Assembly: GCA_007116035.1 (NCBI GenBank)
Contig: SKJG01000036.1
Location: forward strand, 1-40,659
DNA from: Thioalkalivibrio sp.
Lineage (GTDB): Bacteria; Pseudomonadota; Gammaproteobacteria; Ectothiorhodospirales; Ectothiorhodospiraceae
Reading direction: 5' to 3'
Length of the DNA stretch: 40,659 nucleotides
Shown piece by piece: positions 1 through 8,081 of this stretch. The position numbers and the translations under genes were made by a program. The first letter of the stretch is position 1. Each line of letters starts with the position of its first letter. Under the pieces are notes generated by a model. That model searched no databases, was not told where the DNA came from, and was given only the letters and a program-made list of their open reading frames with translations.

Positions 1-1181
1 CAGGTCGGAAAATCACGCAGCACGCCGCCTGCCTCGCCGGGAAGCCCGGTTCCCAGCGAGCGCCCGAAGCCGGCTTGATGCAGCATGCGCCAGAAGTCGG
101 CCGGCGGGGTCTCGAGCGCGAGCTGTGTGGAACCGACGTTGGACGACCGCGAAATCAGCGTGGTCAGATCGATCCGCCCGAAGTTGCGGATGTCGCGTAC
201 GGTATGGCGGCCAACGCGCATGGTGCCGGGCGCGGTGTCGAGCAGCACGTCCGGGCTGACGGTACCGGTCTCCAGCGCCACCGCCACCGTGAATGGCTTG
301 ATCACCGATCCCGGCTCCAGCGTATCGGTCGCGGCACGGTTCCGGGTCATGGACAGATCGAGCTGGGCGCGGTTGTTCGGATTGAAACCCGGCTGATTGA
401 CCATGGCGAGGATGTCACCCGAGCGCGCGTCCACGAGCACCGCGGAACCGCCAATGGCGTTGTGCGACTGCACCGCCGCCTTCAGCTCACGGTAGGCGAG
501 GTATTGCAGACGCTGATCGATGGTGAGACGCAGGTCGTTGCCGTCCCGCGCCGGCAGGATGCTCGCAACATCCCGGATCTTCTGACCATGCCGATCGCGC
601 AACACGCGCTTCGAGCCTGGGCGGCCCGCGAGCCATCCGTCAAAGGCCAGTTCCATCCCCTCCTGGCCCCGCTCGTCGATGTCGGTGAAACCGACGATGT
701 GGCCCGACGCCTCGCCATGGGGGTAATAGCGTCGGAATTCGCGCATCAGCGCAACCCCGGGCACCTCCAGCGCTGCCACCTGCTGCGCCTGCTCGGGCGG
801 CAGCTGGCGCCTCAGGTAAATGAATTCCCGGTTCGCCCGCTGCTCGAGACGGGCACGCAGCACGGCGGCCTCCATCTCGAGGACCCGCGCCAGTTCGGGC
901 AAGCGATGCGCGGCGGCAAGCAGTTCGCCGGGATGTGCCCATACCGTTTCCACCGGGCCCGAGATGGCGAGCGGTTCGCCGTTCCGGTCGGTGATCAATC
1001 CGCGGTATGCGGGCTCCACGATCGTGCGCACCTGTCGAGCCTCCCCCTGCCCCTGGAGGAAATCCTGCTTCAGGATCTGCAGGTCCATGGCCCGCAGAAG
1101 CAGGAGGGCTGTCAGTGCGAGCAGGCCCGACGCCAGGACCTTCAGGCGCCAGTGGCTCACCTGGCGTTTCAGCGCGCCCAC
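1..1181 (-). CDS. ftsI: Peptidoglycan transpeptidase FtsI (PBP3), 3' part cut off by the window
   Basis: Class B penicillin-binding protein that cross-links septal peptidoglycan as part of the divisome. About 393 N-terminal residues are inside the window; the family is usually 550-600 aa, so the C-terminus with the KTG motif lies outside. Seen: a short cytoplasmic N-terminus, one hydrophobic helix (about residues 15-32), the PBP dimer domain, then the transpeptidase domain with the acylated serine in SVIK (Ser292, Lys295) and the SSN motif (346-348). The GTG at 1181 is chosen as start; it overlaps the end of ftsL by 13 bases, and a second GTG lies at 1160. It is the fourth gene of the mraZ operon and is read from the promoter near 2900. 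Identity is very secure from motifs and context. Confidence 0.95.
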   Translation of the reverse strand, partial: MGALKRQVSHWRLKVLASGLLALTALLLLRAMDLQILKQDFLQGQGEARQVRTIVEPAYRGLITDRNGEPLAISGPVETVWAHPGELLAAAHRLPELARVLEMEAAVLRARLEQRANREFIYLRRQLPPEQAQQVAALEVPGVALMREFRRYYPHGEASGHIVGFTDIDERGQEGMELAFDGWLAGRPGSKRVLRDRHGQKIRDVASILPARDGNDLRLTIDQRLQYLAYRELKAAVQSHNAIGGSAVLVDARSGDILAMVNQPGFNPNNRAQLDLSMTRNRAATDTLEPGSVIKPFTVAVALETGTVSPDVLLDTAPGTMRVGRHTVRDIRNFGRIDLTTLISRSSNVGSTQLALETPPADFWRMLHQAGFGRSLGTGLPGEAGGVLRDFPT

Positions 1182-1453
1182 GGACGACCCTCCACATACA
1201 CGATGCGGTCCGGGCCCGGCTGGATCATGCCCAGACGGTCGCGCGCGGTGGCCTCGATACGCGCCTGCGTCGCCCAGGTCGCCTGCTCCAGCTGCAGCTG
1301 GGTCCACTCGAGGTTCAGCGCGTCGCGATCGTTCAGCCCGGCCTGGTGATCGATGAAGGCCTGCCGTGCCTCGTGGCGCGCGACGACCACGCCGACCGCG
1401 GACGCGAAGACGAACGCCGCCAGCAGAATCTGGAGCATCAGGGTCCGGCTCAT
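1169..1453 (-). CDS. ftsL: Cell division protein FtsL
   Basis: Small bitopic divisome protein of 94 aa that forms a complex with FtsB and FtsQ and recruits FtsW-FtsI. Seen: a short N-terminus, one transmembrane helix (about residues 6-24), then a periplasmic helical stretch with heptad-like spacing (about 25-75) that fits the FtsL coiled coil, ending in a short tail. Sequence conservation is low in this family, so the call rests on size, topology and its exact place between rsmH and ftsI. It overlaps rsmH through an ATGA junction and runs 13 bases into ftsI, which suggests translational coupling. Confidence 0.9.
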   Translation of the reverse strand: MSRTLMLQILLAAFVFASAVGVVVARHEARQAFIDHQAGLNDRDALNLEWTQLQLEQATWATQARIEATARDRLGMIQPGPDRIVYVEGRPWAR

Positions 1454-2379
1454 GGGTTGCGCTCGCCGACGCGCAACACGGCCGATCGTGCGCGCGGGTT
1501 GCGCTGGCACTCCGCGGCGTCGGGACGCACTGGCTTGCCGAGCATCCGCAGCGGCGGACGCGTCGCCTCGGGCAGCACGGGAAGCCCACGCGGTGGGCGG
1601 GGCGCGTCCGATCGCCCCTGGAAGGCGCGCTTGACCAGCCGATCCTCCAGCGAATGGAAGCTGATCACCACCAGGCGCGCCCCGGGTGCCAGCACATCGG
1701 GAATGCTGTCCAGCCAGGTACGCAGTTCCCCGAGTTCGTCGTTGATGTGGATGCGCAGAGCCTGGAAGGTCCGCGTCGCGGGATGCCGACCCGGCTCGGA
1801 ACGCGGCACCGCGCGACGCACCAGGTCCGCCAGTTCCCGCGTGCGGGTCAGCGGGGCGGTACGGCGTGCGGCGACAATCGCGCGGGCAATGCGACGGGAA
1901 AACCGCTCCTCGCCGAGCGTGTGCAGCACATCGGCGATCGCGGCTTCGTCGGCACGGTCCAACCATGCCGAGGCCGGGATGCCGGTGCCGGGATCCATGC
2001 GCATGTCCAGCGGGCCATCGTGCTGGAAACTGAACCCGCGCGCCGGCTCGTCCAGCTGCGGCGAGGAGACTCCCAGGTCCAGCAGCACGCCATCGACCCC
2101 AACGTCGGGCCAGTGTTGCCGGATGACCTCAGCCATGTGCGAAAAAGACGCCTGCTGGAAGGAGAAACGCGGGTCTGCGGCGAGTTGCCCGGACGCTTCC
2201 AACGCCGAGGGATCCCGGTCCATGGCCAGCAGTCGCCCGTTCGGTCCGAGCCGCGACAGGATTCCGCGACTGTGACCGCCACGCCCAAAGGTGCCGTCGA
2301 CGTACCTTCCTTCGGGACGGATCGCCAGGGCCTGGAGCGCGGCCTCGAGCAGCACCGGCGTATGCGACAGGGACTCCAT
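1450..2379 (-). CDS. rsmH: 16S rRNA (cytosine-1402-N4)-methyltransferase RsmH
   Basis: Adds the N4 methyl group to C1402 of 16S rRNA in the decoding centre, using S-adenosylmethionine; formerly MraW. The 309-aa length is typical. Seen: the family start HTPVLLEAAL, the SAM-binding loop DGTFGRGGHS (about residues 28-37), an acidic residue in the following MDRDPSA segment, and the conserved DLGVSSPQLD and GPLDMRMD blocks, followed by the family-specific insert and C-terminal SFHSLEDR. The start lies 5 bases after the mraZ stop, and the end overlaps ftsL by 4 bases, so it belongs to the same mRNA. It pairs functionally with rsmI at 3532, whose product modifies the same nucleotide's ribose. Confidence 0.98.
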   Translation of the reverse strand: MESLSHTPVLLEAALQALAIRPEGRYVDGTFGRGGHSRGILSRLGPNGRLLAMDRDPSALEASGQLAADPRFSFQQASFSHMAEVIRQHWPDVGVDGVLLDLGVSSPQLDEPARGFSFQHDGPLDMRMDPGTGIPASAWLDRADEAAIADVLHTLGEERFSRRIARAIVAARRTAPLTRTRELADLVRRAVPRSEPGRHPATRTFQALRIHINDELGELRTWLDSIPDVLAPGARLVVISFHSLEDRLVKRAFQGRSDAPRPPRGLPVLPEATRPPLRMLGKPVRPDAAECQRNPRARSAVLRVGERNP

Positions 2380-2384
2380 GTCGA

Positions 2385-2834
2385 TCAGAGCGCGATGGAT
2401 TCGAGCGCTTCGCTGAGTGCGTCATCCGCATCCTCCCCGAACCAGAGCTCGCGATTTCGGGACCAGGTGTCCTCGTCCCAGATTTCGAACTTGTTTCCCT
2501 GCCCCACCAGCACCACTCGCTTTGACAGTCCCGCGAATTCCCGCAGCGGCGGCGGCAGCAACAGACGCCCCTGCCCATCCAGATCGCATTCGGTGGCGTG
2601 CCCCACCAGCAGCCGCTGCAGCTTGCGCACCTGGGGATTCATGTTCGGGCGGGACATCAGGGACTGCTCGATGCGCTCCCATTCCGGTGCCGGGTACAGA
2701 AGCAGGCAGCCGTCCCGATCGACCGTCAGGACCAGCTGGCCCTGGCAGCTCTCGCTCAGGGCGTCACGGTACCGCGCGGGCACGGCGATGCGCCCCTTCG
2801 CGTCCACACTTAGCTGACTCACCCCTCGGAACAT
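2385..2834 (-). CDS. mraZ: Transcriptional regulator MraZ
   Basis: DNA-binding protein of the AbrB/SpoVT fold (149 aa; Escherichia coli has 152) that represses its own division operon. Seen: MFRGVSQLSVDAKGRIAVPARY at the N-terminus and a second AbrB-like half with DGQGRLLLPPPLREFAGL, the two tandem SWI-like repeats that define the family. The reading frame continues 27 codons upstream, but the ATG at 2834 matches the family start; the upstream codons would cross the operator repeats and -10 box. It is the first gene of the division cluster. Autoregulation is supported by the three GTGGG repeats at 2853-2877 just upstream of its start. Confidence 0.97.
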   Translation of the reverse strand: MFRGVSQLSVDAKGRIAVPARYRDALSESCQGQLVLTVDRDGCLLLYPAPEWERIEQSLMSRPNMNPQVRKLQRLLVGHATECDLDGQGRLLLPPPLREFAGLSKRVVLVGQGNKFEIWDEDTWSRNRELWFGEDADDALSEALESIAL

Positions 2835-2852
2835 TGAGCGCCTCGGTGGGGA

Positions 2853-2877
2853 CCCACTCGTCCCCACGTTCCCCCAC
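2853..2877 (-). promoter_or_regulatory. MraZ operator: three GTGGG repeats at 10-bp spacing
   Basis: On the minus strand GTGGG occurs at 2873-2877, 2863-2867 and 2853-2857, exactly 10 bp apart, so all three face the same side of the helix. They lie between the -10 box and the mraZ start. MraZ is known to bind direct TGGGN-type repeats with this spacing in its own leader, so this is very probably the autorepression site of the division operon. Confidence 0.88.
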
Positions 2878-2885
2878 TTTTCGAC

Positions 2886-2915
2886 ACTATAGGGAGCGCC
2901 AGCGCCACTCGTCAA
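2886..2915 (-). promoter_or_regulatory. Sigma-70 promoter of the mraZ-ftsI operon
   Basis: On the minus strand the -35 box is TTGACG (2910-2915) and the -10 box TATAGT (2886-2891), with an 18-bp spacer. Transcription would start near 2879, directly before the MraZ repeats. This is the best promoter match in the window. Confidence 0.82.
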
Positions 2916-2970
2916 GGAAAAAATGCCTGGATCGATAAAAAATAAGCTTTCATTGACAGATACTTACGCG

Positions 2971-2999
2971 AAAAAACACCGGCGGGTGATTCGCGCCGG
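2971..2999 (-). terminator. Rho-independent terminator downstream of rnpB
   Basis: On the minus strand CCGGCG pairs with CGCCGG across a 9-nt loop, followed by TG and six T. It lies about 108 nt after the mature 3' end of RNase P RNA and before the mraZ promoter, so it separates the two transcription units. It also implies a 3' trailer that must be trimmed from the RNase P RNA precursor. Confidence 0.75.
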
Positions 3000-3106
3000 A
3001 AAAGTCATCAAAAGCGTGACCTTGGGCCGGTTAGTTAAGAGACCACTTGAGATATGCGAACCGCCAGGCGGCGGTGCCGCGCCTGCGCGGAGATGCGGGT
3101 GGGGAA

Positions 3107-3468
3107 AGGTGGGAGCCGGCCTGTAAGCCGGGTTCTGTCGAGGACCGTCATTCCTCTGGGACGCCTGTCGCCAGGCGCCTCTAGCGGCCTACCCGGGTGC
3201 GATGCGGGCCGCATCATTGCACCCCTATTTGGCCTTGCTCCGGACGGGGTTTACCCTGCCGCGCACTGTTGCCAGGCGCGCGGTGCGCTCTTACCGCACC
3301 ATTTCACCCTTACCTGTGAACCGGACGAATCCGGCCCCATCGGCGGTATGTTTTCTGTGGCACTTTCCGTCGGCTCACGCCGCCCAGGCATTACCTGGCG
3401 TCCTGCCCTACGGAGCCCGGACTTTCCTCCACGCCTGCGCGCAGCGACGGTCCAGCCGACTCCCACCC
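3107..3468 (-). ncRNA. rnpB: RNase P RNA, bacterial type A
   Basis: Catalytic RNA of ribonuclease P, which matures tRNA 5' ends. Seen on the minus strand: helix P1 made by GTGGGAGTCGGC at the 5' end pairing with GCCGGCTCCCAC at the 3' end; the universal core GGAGGAAAGTCCGGGC (3415-3430, P4 5' side); the CCA-contacting region with GGTGCGGTAAGAGCGCACC; GCAAGGCCAAATAGGGG; and the conserved 3' block ACAGAACCCGGCTTA (3124-3138). These have the same order and wording as the E. coli type A RNA. Ends are placed from P1 pairing and the promoter, with an uncertainty of a few bases. Open reading frames across this span are chance. Confidence 0.97.
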
Positions 3469-3471
3469 TTT

Positions 3472-3500
3472 CTTGTACGCGCACGGGGGCCGGTACGCAA
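3472..3500 (-). promoter_or_regulatory. Promoter of rnpB
   Basis: On the minus strand TTGCGT (3495-3500) and TACAAG (3472-3477) are separated by 17 bp. The predicted start falls at about 3465-3468, matching the 5' side of helix P1. The boxes are imperfect, but the position agrees well with the RNA. Confidence 0.6.
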
Positions 3501-3531
3501 GCCCGGCGGCGTGGCCGGGCGCAGATATGGG

Positions 3532-4404
3532 TCACCCGGCCAGCGCGAGCGCACGCGCATAGACCCGGTTGCGCGCAACACCGGTCAGCTGACTGGTCAG
3601 CCGCACGGCCTGCTTCAGCGGCAATTCGGCCAGCAGCGTCGCCAGCACCCGCTCCTCCTCCGGATGCAACCCGCCTTCCGCGGCCTCACCGGGTGATTCC
3701 CGGTAGGGTGCAATCAGGAGCACGAATTCGCCACGCGACCGGTTCGGGTCAGCGGCGAGCCAGTCCGGCAGCGTCCCGGCAGGACCGAAAAAATGTTCCT
3801 CGAACTGCTTGGTCATTTCCCTGGCGAGGAAGGCCTCCCGTTCCGGGGCGAGTGCCGCCAGATCGGTGACACTGGAAGCGATGCGGTGGGACGACTCGAA
3901 GCAGACCACCGTGGCGGGCATCTTCAGCAGCTCCGCCAGACGTTGCCGCCGGGCGCAGGGCGATGCCGGCAGAAACCCCTCGAAACAGAATCGGTCCGAA
4001 GGCAGGCCCGCAACCGACAGTGCCGCGAGAACCGCGCTGGGGCCAGGGACGGGCAGTACCGACAGACCCGCCTCCCGGGCCGCCCGGACCAGCCGGAAGC
4101 CGGGGTCGGACAGCAACGGGGTGCCCGCATCGGAGATCAGGGCCAACGCCTGCCCATCCAGCATTCGCTCCACCAGTCGGGGCACCCTCGCCTCCTCGTT
4201 GTGCTCATGCAGGCTGATCAGCGGTCGGTGAAGCCCGAGGTGGGCCAGCAGCCGGCCGCTGTGCCGGGTATCCTCGGCGGCGATCAGGTCGGCCTCTGCG
4301 AGCACGCGACCGGCCCGGCCCCCCAGGTCCTCGAGGTTCCCGATCGGGGTCGCAACCACCCAGAGTTTGCCGGTACGCGTTGACAGCGTCTGATGCTCTT
4401 TCAA
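3532..4404 (-). CDS. rsmI: 16S rRNA (cytidine-1402-2'-O)-methyltransferase RsmI
   Basis: Methylates the ribose of C1402 in 16S rRNA, the same nucleotide that RsmH modifies on its base. Tetrapyrrole-methylase fold, 290 aa. Seen: WVVATPIGNLEDL near the N-terminus, AAEDTRHSG, ALISDAGTPLLSDPG, VLPVPGPSA and GLPSDRFCFEGFLP, all family blocks. The open frame extends to 4638 but would run through the divergent lpoA start. The TTG at 4404 gives LKEHQ, aligning with MKQHQ of E. coli RsmI, and sits after a G-rich stretch that may act as a weak ribosome binding site. It is divergent from lpoA, as in Enterobacteria. Confidence 0.95.
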   Translation of the reverse strand: MKEHQTLSTRTGKLWVVATPIGNLEDLGGRAGRVLAEADLIAAEDTRHSGRLLAHLGLHRPLISLHEHNEEARVPRLVERMLDGQALALISDAGTPLLSDPGFRLVRAAREAGLSVLPVPGPSAVLAALSVAGLPSDRFCFEGFLPASPCARRQRLAELLKMPATVVCFESSHRIASSVTDLAALAPEREAFLAREMTKQFEEHFFGPAGTLPDWLAADPNRSRGEFVLLIAPYRESPGEAAEGGLHPEEERVLATLLAELPLKQAVRLTSQLTGVARNRVYARALALAG

Positions 4405-4459
4405 TACTGACCCCCCATCATCGGCCCAAGAGCCCCCTGTGACTCTAACGCACACCCAC

Positions 4460-6328
4460 ATGCCCGCGCGCGGGGTCGCACCCCTCCGGATCCTGGCGCT
4501 GGCCTGCCTTGGCACCCTGCTGACCGCCTGCGCAGCGCCCCGCCCGGCCCCGCCACCCGTTGTGGCGCCCGCACCCGAGGTGATCGAAGTTACGCCACTC
4601 GAGCGCGCGCAGAACCTTCTGATCGAGGCCGAATACACGCCGGAGCCCGAACCCTCGCGACAGGCGATCGATGCAGTGCTCGCCCTCGCAGAGCCCGCGC
4701 CGGGGCTGCTGCTGCGCGCGGAGCGCCTCTGGTCGCTGCTCCCTGACGCAGGCCTGGGAAACCTCGCGGACCGCTATCGCGGCGCGCGCCTGGCGATGCT
4801 GGTGGACGAACCCGGGCTCGCCTACGAGCGACTGCCATCGGTGGACGACGACAGGGACCGAAGCCTCTACTACGACGCACTGGCGCTGTACGCGGAACTG
4901 CTCAGCGGGCGGAGCGAATGGGGGGCGGCCCTGCGGGCACGGGTAGCGCTGGACCAGGGCCTGTTCGATGCCCCACGACGGCAGAGCGAGAACCAGGCGG
5001 CCATCTGGAGCCTGCTGGCGGCACAGCCCCCCGGGCAACTGGAGCGGCTGGAACGGGTGACGGACGACCCGGCCATGCCCGGCTGGAGCGCGCTGTTTCT
5101 CGGATTGCGCGAGGCCGGGGACGATCCCGATGCCTTCGCCCAGGCGGTACGGAATTGGGACCAGACCCACCCCCGACACCCCGCCCAGGCGCTGCTTCCG
5201 GAGTTGCGCAATGCCACGTTGCGGTTCATCGAGCCGCCTCGGCGTATCGCCGTTCTGCTGCCGCTTTCGGGGTCGCTCGGCGATCTCGGCAACGCCATCC
5301 TCGAAGGGATCGCCGGACAGTTCTACCGCGATCACGGAGCCACGGGATCCTTGCTGATCTTTGATACCGCGGGCGAGCCCGACCTCGCCGACGCCCACTA
5401 CCGCAATGCCCTGCAGCAGGGCGCCGACCGGGTCATCGGCCCCTTGACCCGCGAGTCCGTCGAGCGTGTCGCAACGATCGATTCACGGGTTCCGACGCTG
5501 GTGCTGAACCGGCCTTCGTCGCCGCTGGCTCCGCCGTTCGCGGCCCTGTCGCTCTCTCCGGAAGACGAAGCCCAGGCCGCCGCCAGCGAGGCACTGCGCT
5601 CCGGCCGGGACCGCGCTCTGGTCCTGGTCCCGGAGAGTGCGTTCGGCGAGCGCGTCGCCAGCGCCTTCCGGGATGCCTTCGAGCTGCAGGACGGCCGCGT
5701 GACCGCCGAACACCGGTTTCAGGCACGGTCGCCGGACATCAACGCGCAGATCGGTTCCGCGCTAGGCGTCGACGCCAGCGAGGCCCGCATCCGCCGCGTC
5801 AGCCGCCAGTTGGGGCTGGCGCTCGAGGCCGACGCGCAGATCCGCGCCGATATCGACGTGATCTTCGTCGCCGGCCCGGCGCGTGATCTGCGGATGGTGG
5901 TGCCACATCTCCATTACCACCGCGCGGGACGCCTGCCGATGCTGGCGACTTCCCACGCCTACGAGGGGCGGCCGCAGCCGATGCTCGACAGCGATCTGAG
6001 CGGGATCCGATTTCCGGATGCGCCCTGGCTCTACACCGAGCTGAACCCCGAACCGGCACTGCAGGCGGAGCTGGCGGGATCGGAAGGCCAGGATACGGCA
6101 GCCGATCGGCTGCCGCGGTTTGCGGCCCTGGGCGTCGATGCGGTCCGCGTCGCGGCCGACCTGCCGCGCTACCAGCGGGCTCCGCACCTTCCGGTCCATG
6201 GCGTCGCCGGGAACTGGGCGCTGCAGCCATTCACACGCACCTGGACCCGGGATCCGGCCTGGGTCGAATTCCATGCGGGTCTGCCCCGTCCCGTCCGGCC
6301 CGACCGGGTCATCGAACCCGAGGAATGA
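4460..6328 (+). CDS. lpoA: Outer-membrane lipoprotein LpoA, activator of PBP1A
   Basis: Outer-membrane lipoprotein that reaches through the peptidoglycan and stimulates the bifunctional synthase PBP1A. 622 aa (E. coli 678). Seen: lipoprotein signal peptide ending in LLTAC (Cys24), a Pro-rich linker, a helical TPR-like N-terminal domain (about 45-255), and a C-terminal periplasmic-binding-protein type I domain starting near RRIAVLLPLSGSLGDLG. The ATG at 4460 is preferred because it gives a normal signal peptide; an in-frame GTG at 4439 would add seven residues. It is divergent from rsmI and overlaps yraN through ATGA, the conserved rsmI-lpoA-yraN order. Confidence 0.93.
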   Translation: MPARGVAPLRILALACLGTLLTACAAPRPAPPPVVAPAPEVIEVTPLERAQNLLIEAEYTPEPEPSRQAIDAVLALAEPAPGLLLRAERLWSLLPDAGLGNLADRYRGARLAMLVDEPGLAYERLPSVDDDRDRSLYYDALALYAELLSGRSEWGAALRARVALDQGLFDAPRRQSENQAAIWSLLAAQPPGQLERLERVTDDPAMPGWSALFLGLREAGDDPDAFAQAVRNWDQTHPRHPAQALLPELRNATLRFIEPPRRIAVLLPLSGSLGDLGNAILEGIAGQFYRDHGATGSLLIFDTAGEPDLADAHYRNALQQGADRVIGPLTRESVERVATIDSRVPTLVLNRPSSPLAPPFAALSLSPEDEAQAAASEALRSGRDRALVLVPESAFGERVASAFRDAFELQDGRVTAEHRFQARSPDINAQIGSALGVDASEARIRRVSRQLGLALEADAQIRADIDVIFVAGPARDLRMVVPHLHYHRAGRLPMLATSHAYEGRPQPMLDSDLSGIRFPDAPWLYTELNPEPALQAELAGSEGQDTAADRLPRFAALGVDAVRVAADLPRYQRAPHLPVHGVAGNWALQPFTRTWTRDPAWVEFHAGLPRPVRPDRVIEPEE

Positions 6329-6681
6329 TGACCCTCCCGACCGATCGTGGCCAGACTGCCGAACGGGAAGCCGAACGCTTCCTCGAGCATCAGGGAGTGC
6401 GCGTGATCGGGCGCAACTTCCGCAGGCGCTTTGGCGAGATCGACCTGATCGGCAGACAGGGCGACGTCCTGGTCTTCGTGGAGGTGCGCAAGCGCAGTCA
6501 CTGGCAGTTTGCCGACGGTGCCGAGAGCATCGATCGGCGCAAGCAGCAGCGTCTGCTGCGCACCGCGGAGGCCTACCTGCAGCAGCAGCGCTGGAACGGC
6601 CCGGTGCGCTTCGACGTGATCGTGCTCGACGCCCGTGACCGGGTCGAATGGCTGCAGGATGCAATACAGGCGGGATGGTGA
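6325..6681 (+). CDS. yraN: YraN family protein (UPF0102), endonuclease-like fold
   Basis: 118-aa protein of the widespread UPF0102 family, whose fold resembles Holliday-junction resolvases; its cellular role is not settled. Seen: the start region with GQTAEREAERFLEHQG, then GEIDLIGRQGDVLVFVEVRKR, carrying the E-x-D and E-V-K/R residues of a PD-(D/E)XK-like site, and the family's DRRKQQRL helix. The start overlaps the lpoA stop by four bases and the end overlaps the next gene in TGATG, so the three genes are probably one operon. In E. coli the next genes are diaA and dolP; here they are replaced by an FAD-linked oxidase. Confidence 0.92.
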   Translation: MMTLPTDRGQTAEREAERFLEHQGVRVIGRNFRRRFGEIDLIGRQGDVLVFVEVRKRSHWQFADGAESIDRRKQQRLLRTAEAYLQQQRWNGPVRFDVIVLDARDRVEWLQDAIQAGW

Positions 6682-8081
6682 TGCCGACCACGCTGCAACG
6701 CGAACTCGAGGCCATGCTCCCGGCACAGGACCGGCTGCTGGACCCAGCCGACTGCTGGGCCTACGGCGCCGACAACTCGCGCCTGCATGCCGCGCCGGAG
6801 GCGGTGGTCTTTGCACGCGACGTGCAGGCCATCGTCGAACTGGTCCGTCTGTGCCGGAGATTGAAAGCGCCGTTGATCGTGCGTGGCCGCGGCACCGGAA
6901 CGACGGGTGCGGTGGTGCCCGACCGCGGCGGAGTGGTCCTGTCGCTGGAGCGCATGAACCGAATCCTCGAGGTCGACCCGGCCAACCGCTGGCTGGTCGC
7001 GGAACCCGGCGCGACCAACACAGAGGTGCAACAGGCGGCGGAGCGCGAGGGGTTCTTCTGGCCACCGGACCCGACCAGCAGCGCCTACTGCACGATCGGG
7101 GGCAACCTCGCCTGCAATGCCGCGGGCCCGAGAGCCGTGAAATACGGGACGCCGCGCGACAACACATTGGGCCTGGCCGCCGTCGCCGGTACCGGCGAGG
7201 CGCTGCGTACCGGCGTCTACACCACCAAGGGGGTGGTGGGTTATGACCTGACGCGGCTGCTGATCGGTTCCGAGGGAACCCTGGCGGTGATCACCGAAGC
7301 CACGCTGCGGCTGACGCCGCTGCCCGAGACGCGGCAGCTGCTGCAGGCGGTGTACCGGGACATGCACGCGGCGGCGGCAGCGGTCGCCCGGATCATGGCC
7401 CAGCCGGTCACTCCCTGTGCGCTGGAATTCATGGACGCGGCAGCCATCGGCATGATCCGTGGCTATGCCGACACCGCACTGCCGGAACAGGCAGGCGCCC
7501 TGCTGATGATCGAGGTCGACGGGTCCCACGCCCAGATCGGCCTGGCCGCGGAGGCGGTGCGACGCGCGGCGGGAGGCGACGGCTGCCTGGGTATCGAGAT
7601 CGCCGCCAGCGCTGCGGATGCCGAGCGACTGTGGCGCACCCGCAAGGCCCTGTCACCGGCCCTGCGCAACATCGCACCCAAGAAGATCAACGAGGACGTG
7701 GTCGTACCGGTGTCACGGATACCGGAACTGATCGACGGACTGCAGGAACTCGGACGCCGGTACGGCATCACTATCGTCAACTTCGGTCATGCGGGGAACG
7801 GCAACATTCACGTCAACCTGCTGGTCGACCCGGACGACCCGGTACAGATGCGGGCAGCCGAAAGCTGCCTGGACGAGGTCTTCGCGCTGGTGCTTGCACT
7901 GCGCGGCACCCTGTCGGGGGAACACGGGATCGGACTCGTGAAACGCGAATTCGTGCGCCGAGAACTGGATCCGGTCGCGCTGCAGATGATGCGGGGCCTG
8001 CAACGGGTGTTCGATCCGGACGGGATCATGAATCCGGGCAAGAGCCTTCCGGACGCCCTCGAGACTACTTCACGACCTTGA
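6681..8081 (+). CDS. FAD-linked oxidase of the GlcD/D-lactate dehydrogenase family
   Basis: Flavoprotein of 466 aa with an N-terminal FAD_binding_4 (PCMH-type) domain and a C-terminal FAD-oxidase_C domain. Seen: GRGTGTTGAVVPDRGG (FAD pyrophosphate region), the PDPTSSAYCTIGGNLACNAAG block, and the C-terminal NFGHAGNGNIHVN and SGEHGIG motifs. This family includes glycolate oxidase subunit GlcD, D-lactate and D-2-hydroxyglutarate dehydrogenases; the sequence alone does not fix the substrate. No glcE/glcF partners are adjacent. ATG 6681 overlaps the yraN stop; ATG 6675 is also possible. Its 3' end overlaps the convergent sspB by 17 bases. Confidence 0.9.
   Translation: MPTTLQRELEAMLPAQDRLLDPADCWAYGADNSRLHAAPEAVVFARDVQAIVELVRLCRRLKAPLIVRGRGTGTTGAVVPDRGGVVLSLERMNRILEVDPANRWLVAEPGATNTEVQQAAEREGFFWPPDPTSSAYCTIGGNLACNAAGPRAVKYGTPRDNTLGLAAVAGTGEALRTGVYTTKGVVGYDLTRLLIGSEGTLAVITEATLRLTPLPETRQLLQAVYRDMHAAAAAVARIMAQPVTPCALEFMDAAAIGMIRGYADTALPEQAGALLMIEVDGSHAQIGLAAEAVRRAAGGDGCLGIEIAASAADAERLWRTRKALSPALRNIAPKKINEDVVVPVSRIPELIDGLQELGRRYGITIVNFGHAGNGNIHVNLLVDPDDPVQMRAAESCLDEVFALVLALRGTLSGEHGIGLVKREFVRRELDPVALQMMRGLQRVFDPDGIMNPGKSLPDALETTSRP

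Noticed and set aside
75-2817. Long plus-strand open frames opposite ftsI, ftsL, rsmH and mraZ
   Set aside because: Shadow frames caused by high GC content; all four minus-strand genes have clear family motifs.
3054-3869. Plus-strand frames across the RNase P RNA gene
   Set aside because: The RNA is certain from its core motifs and P1 pairing; the frames carry no protein features.
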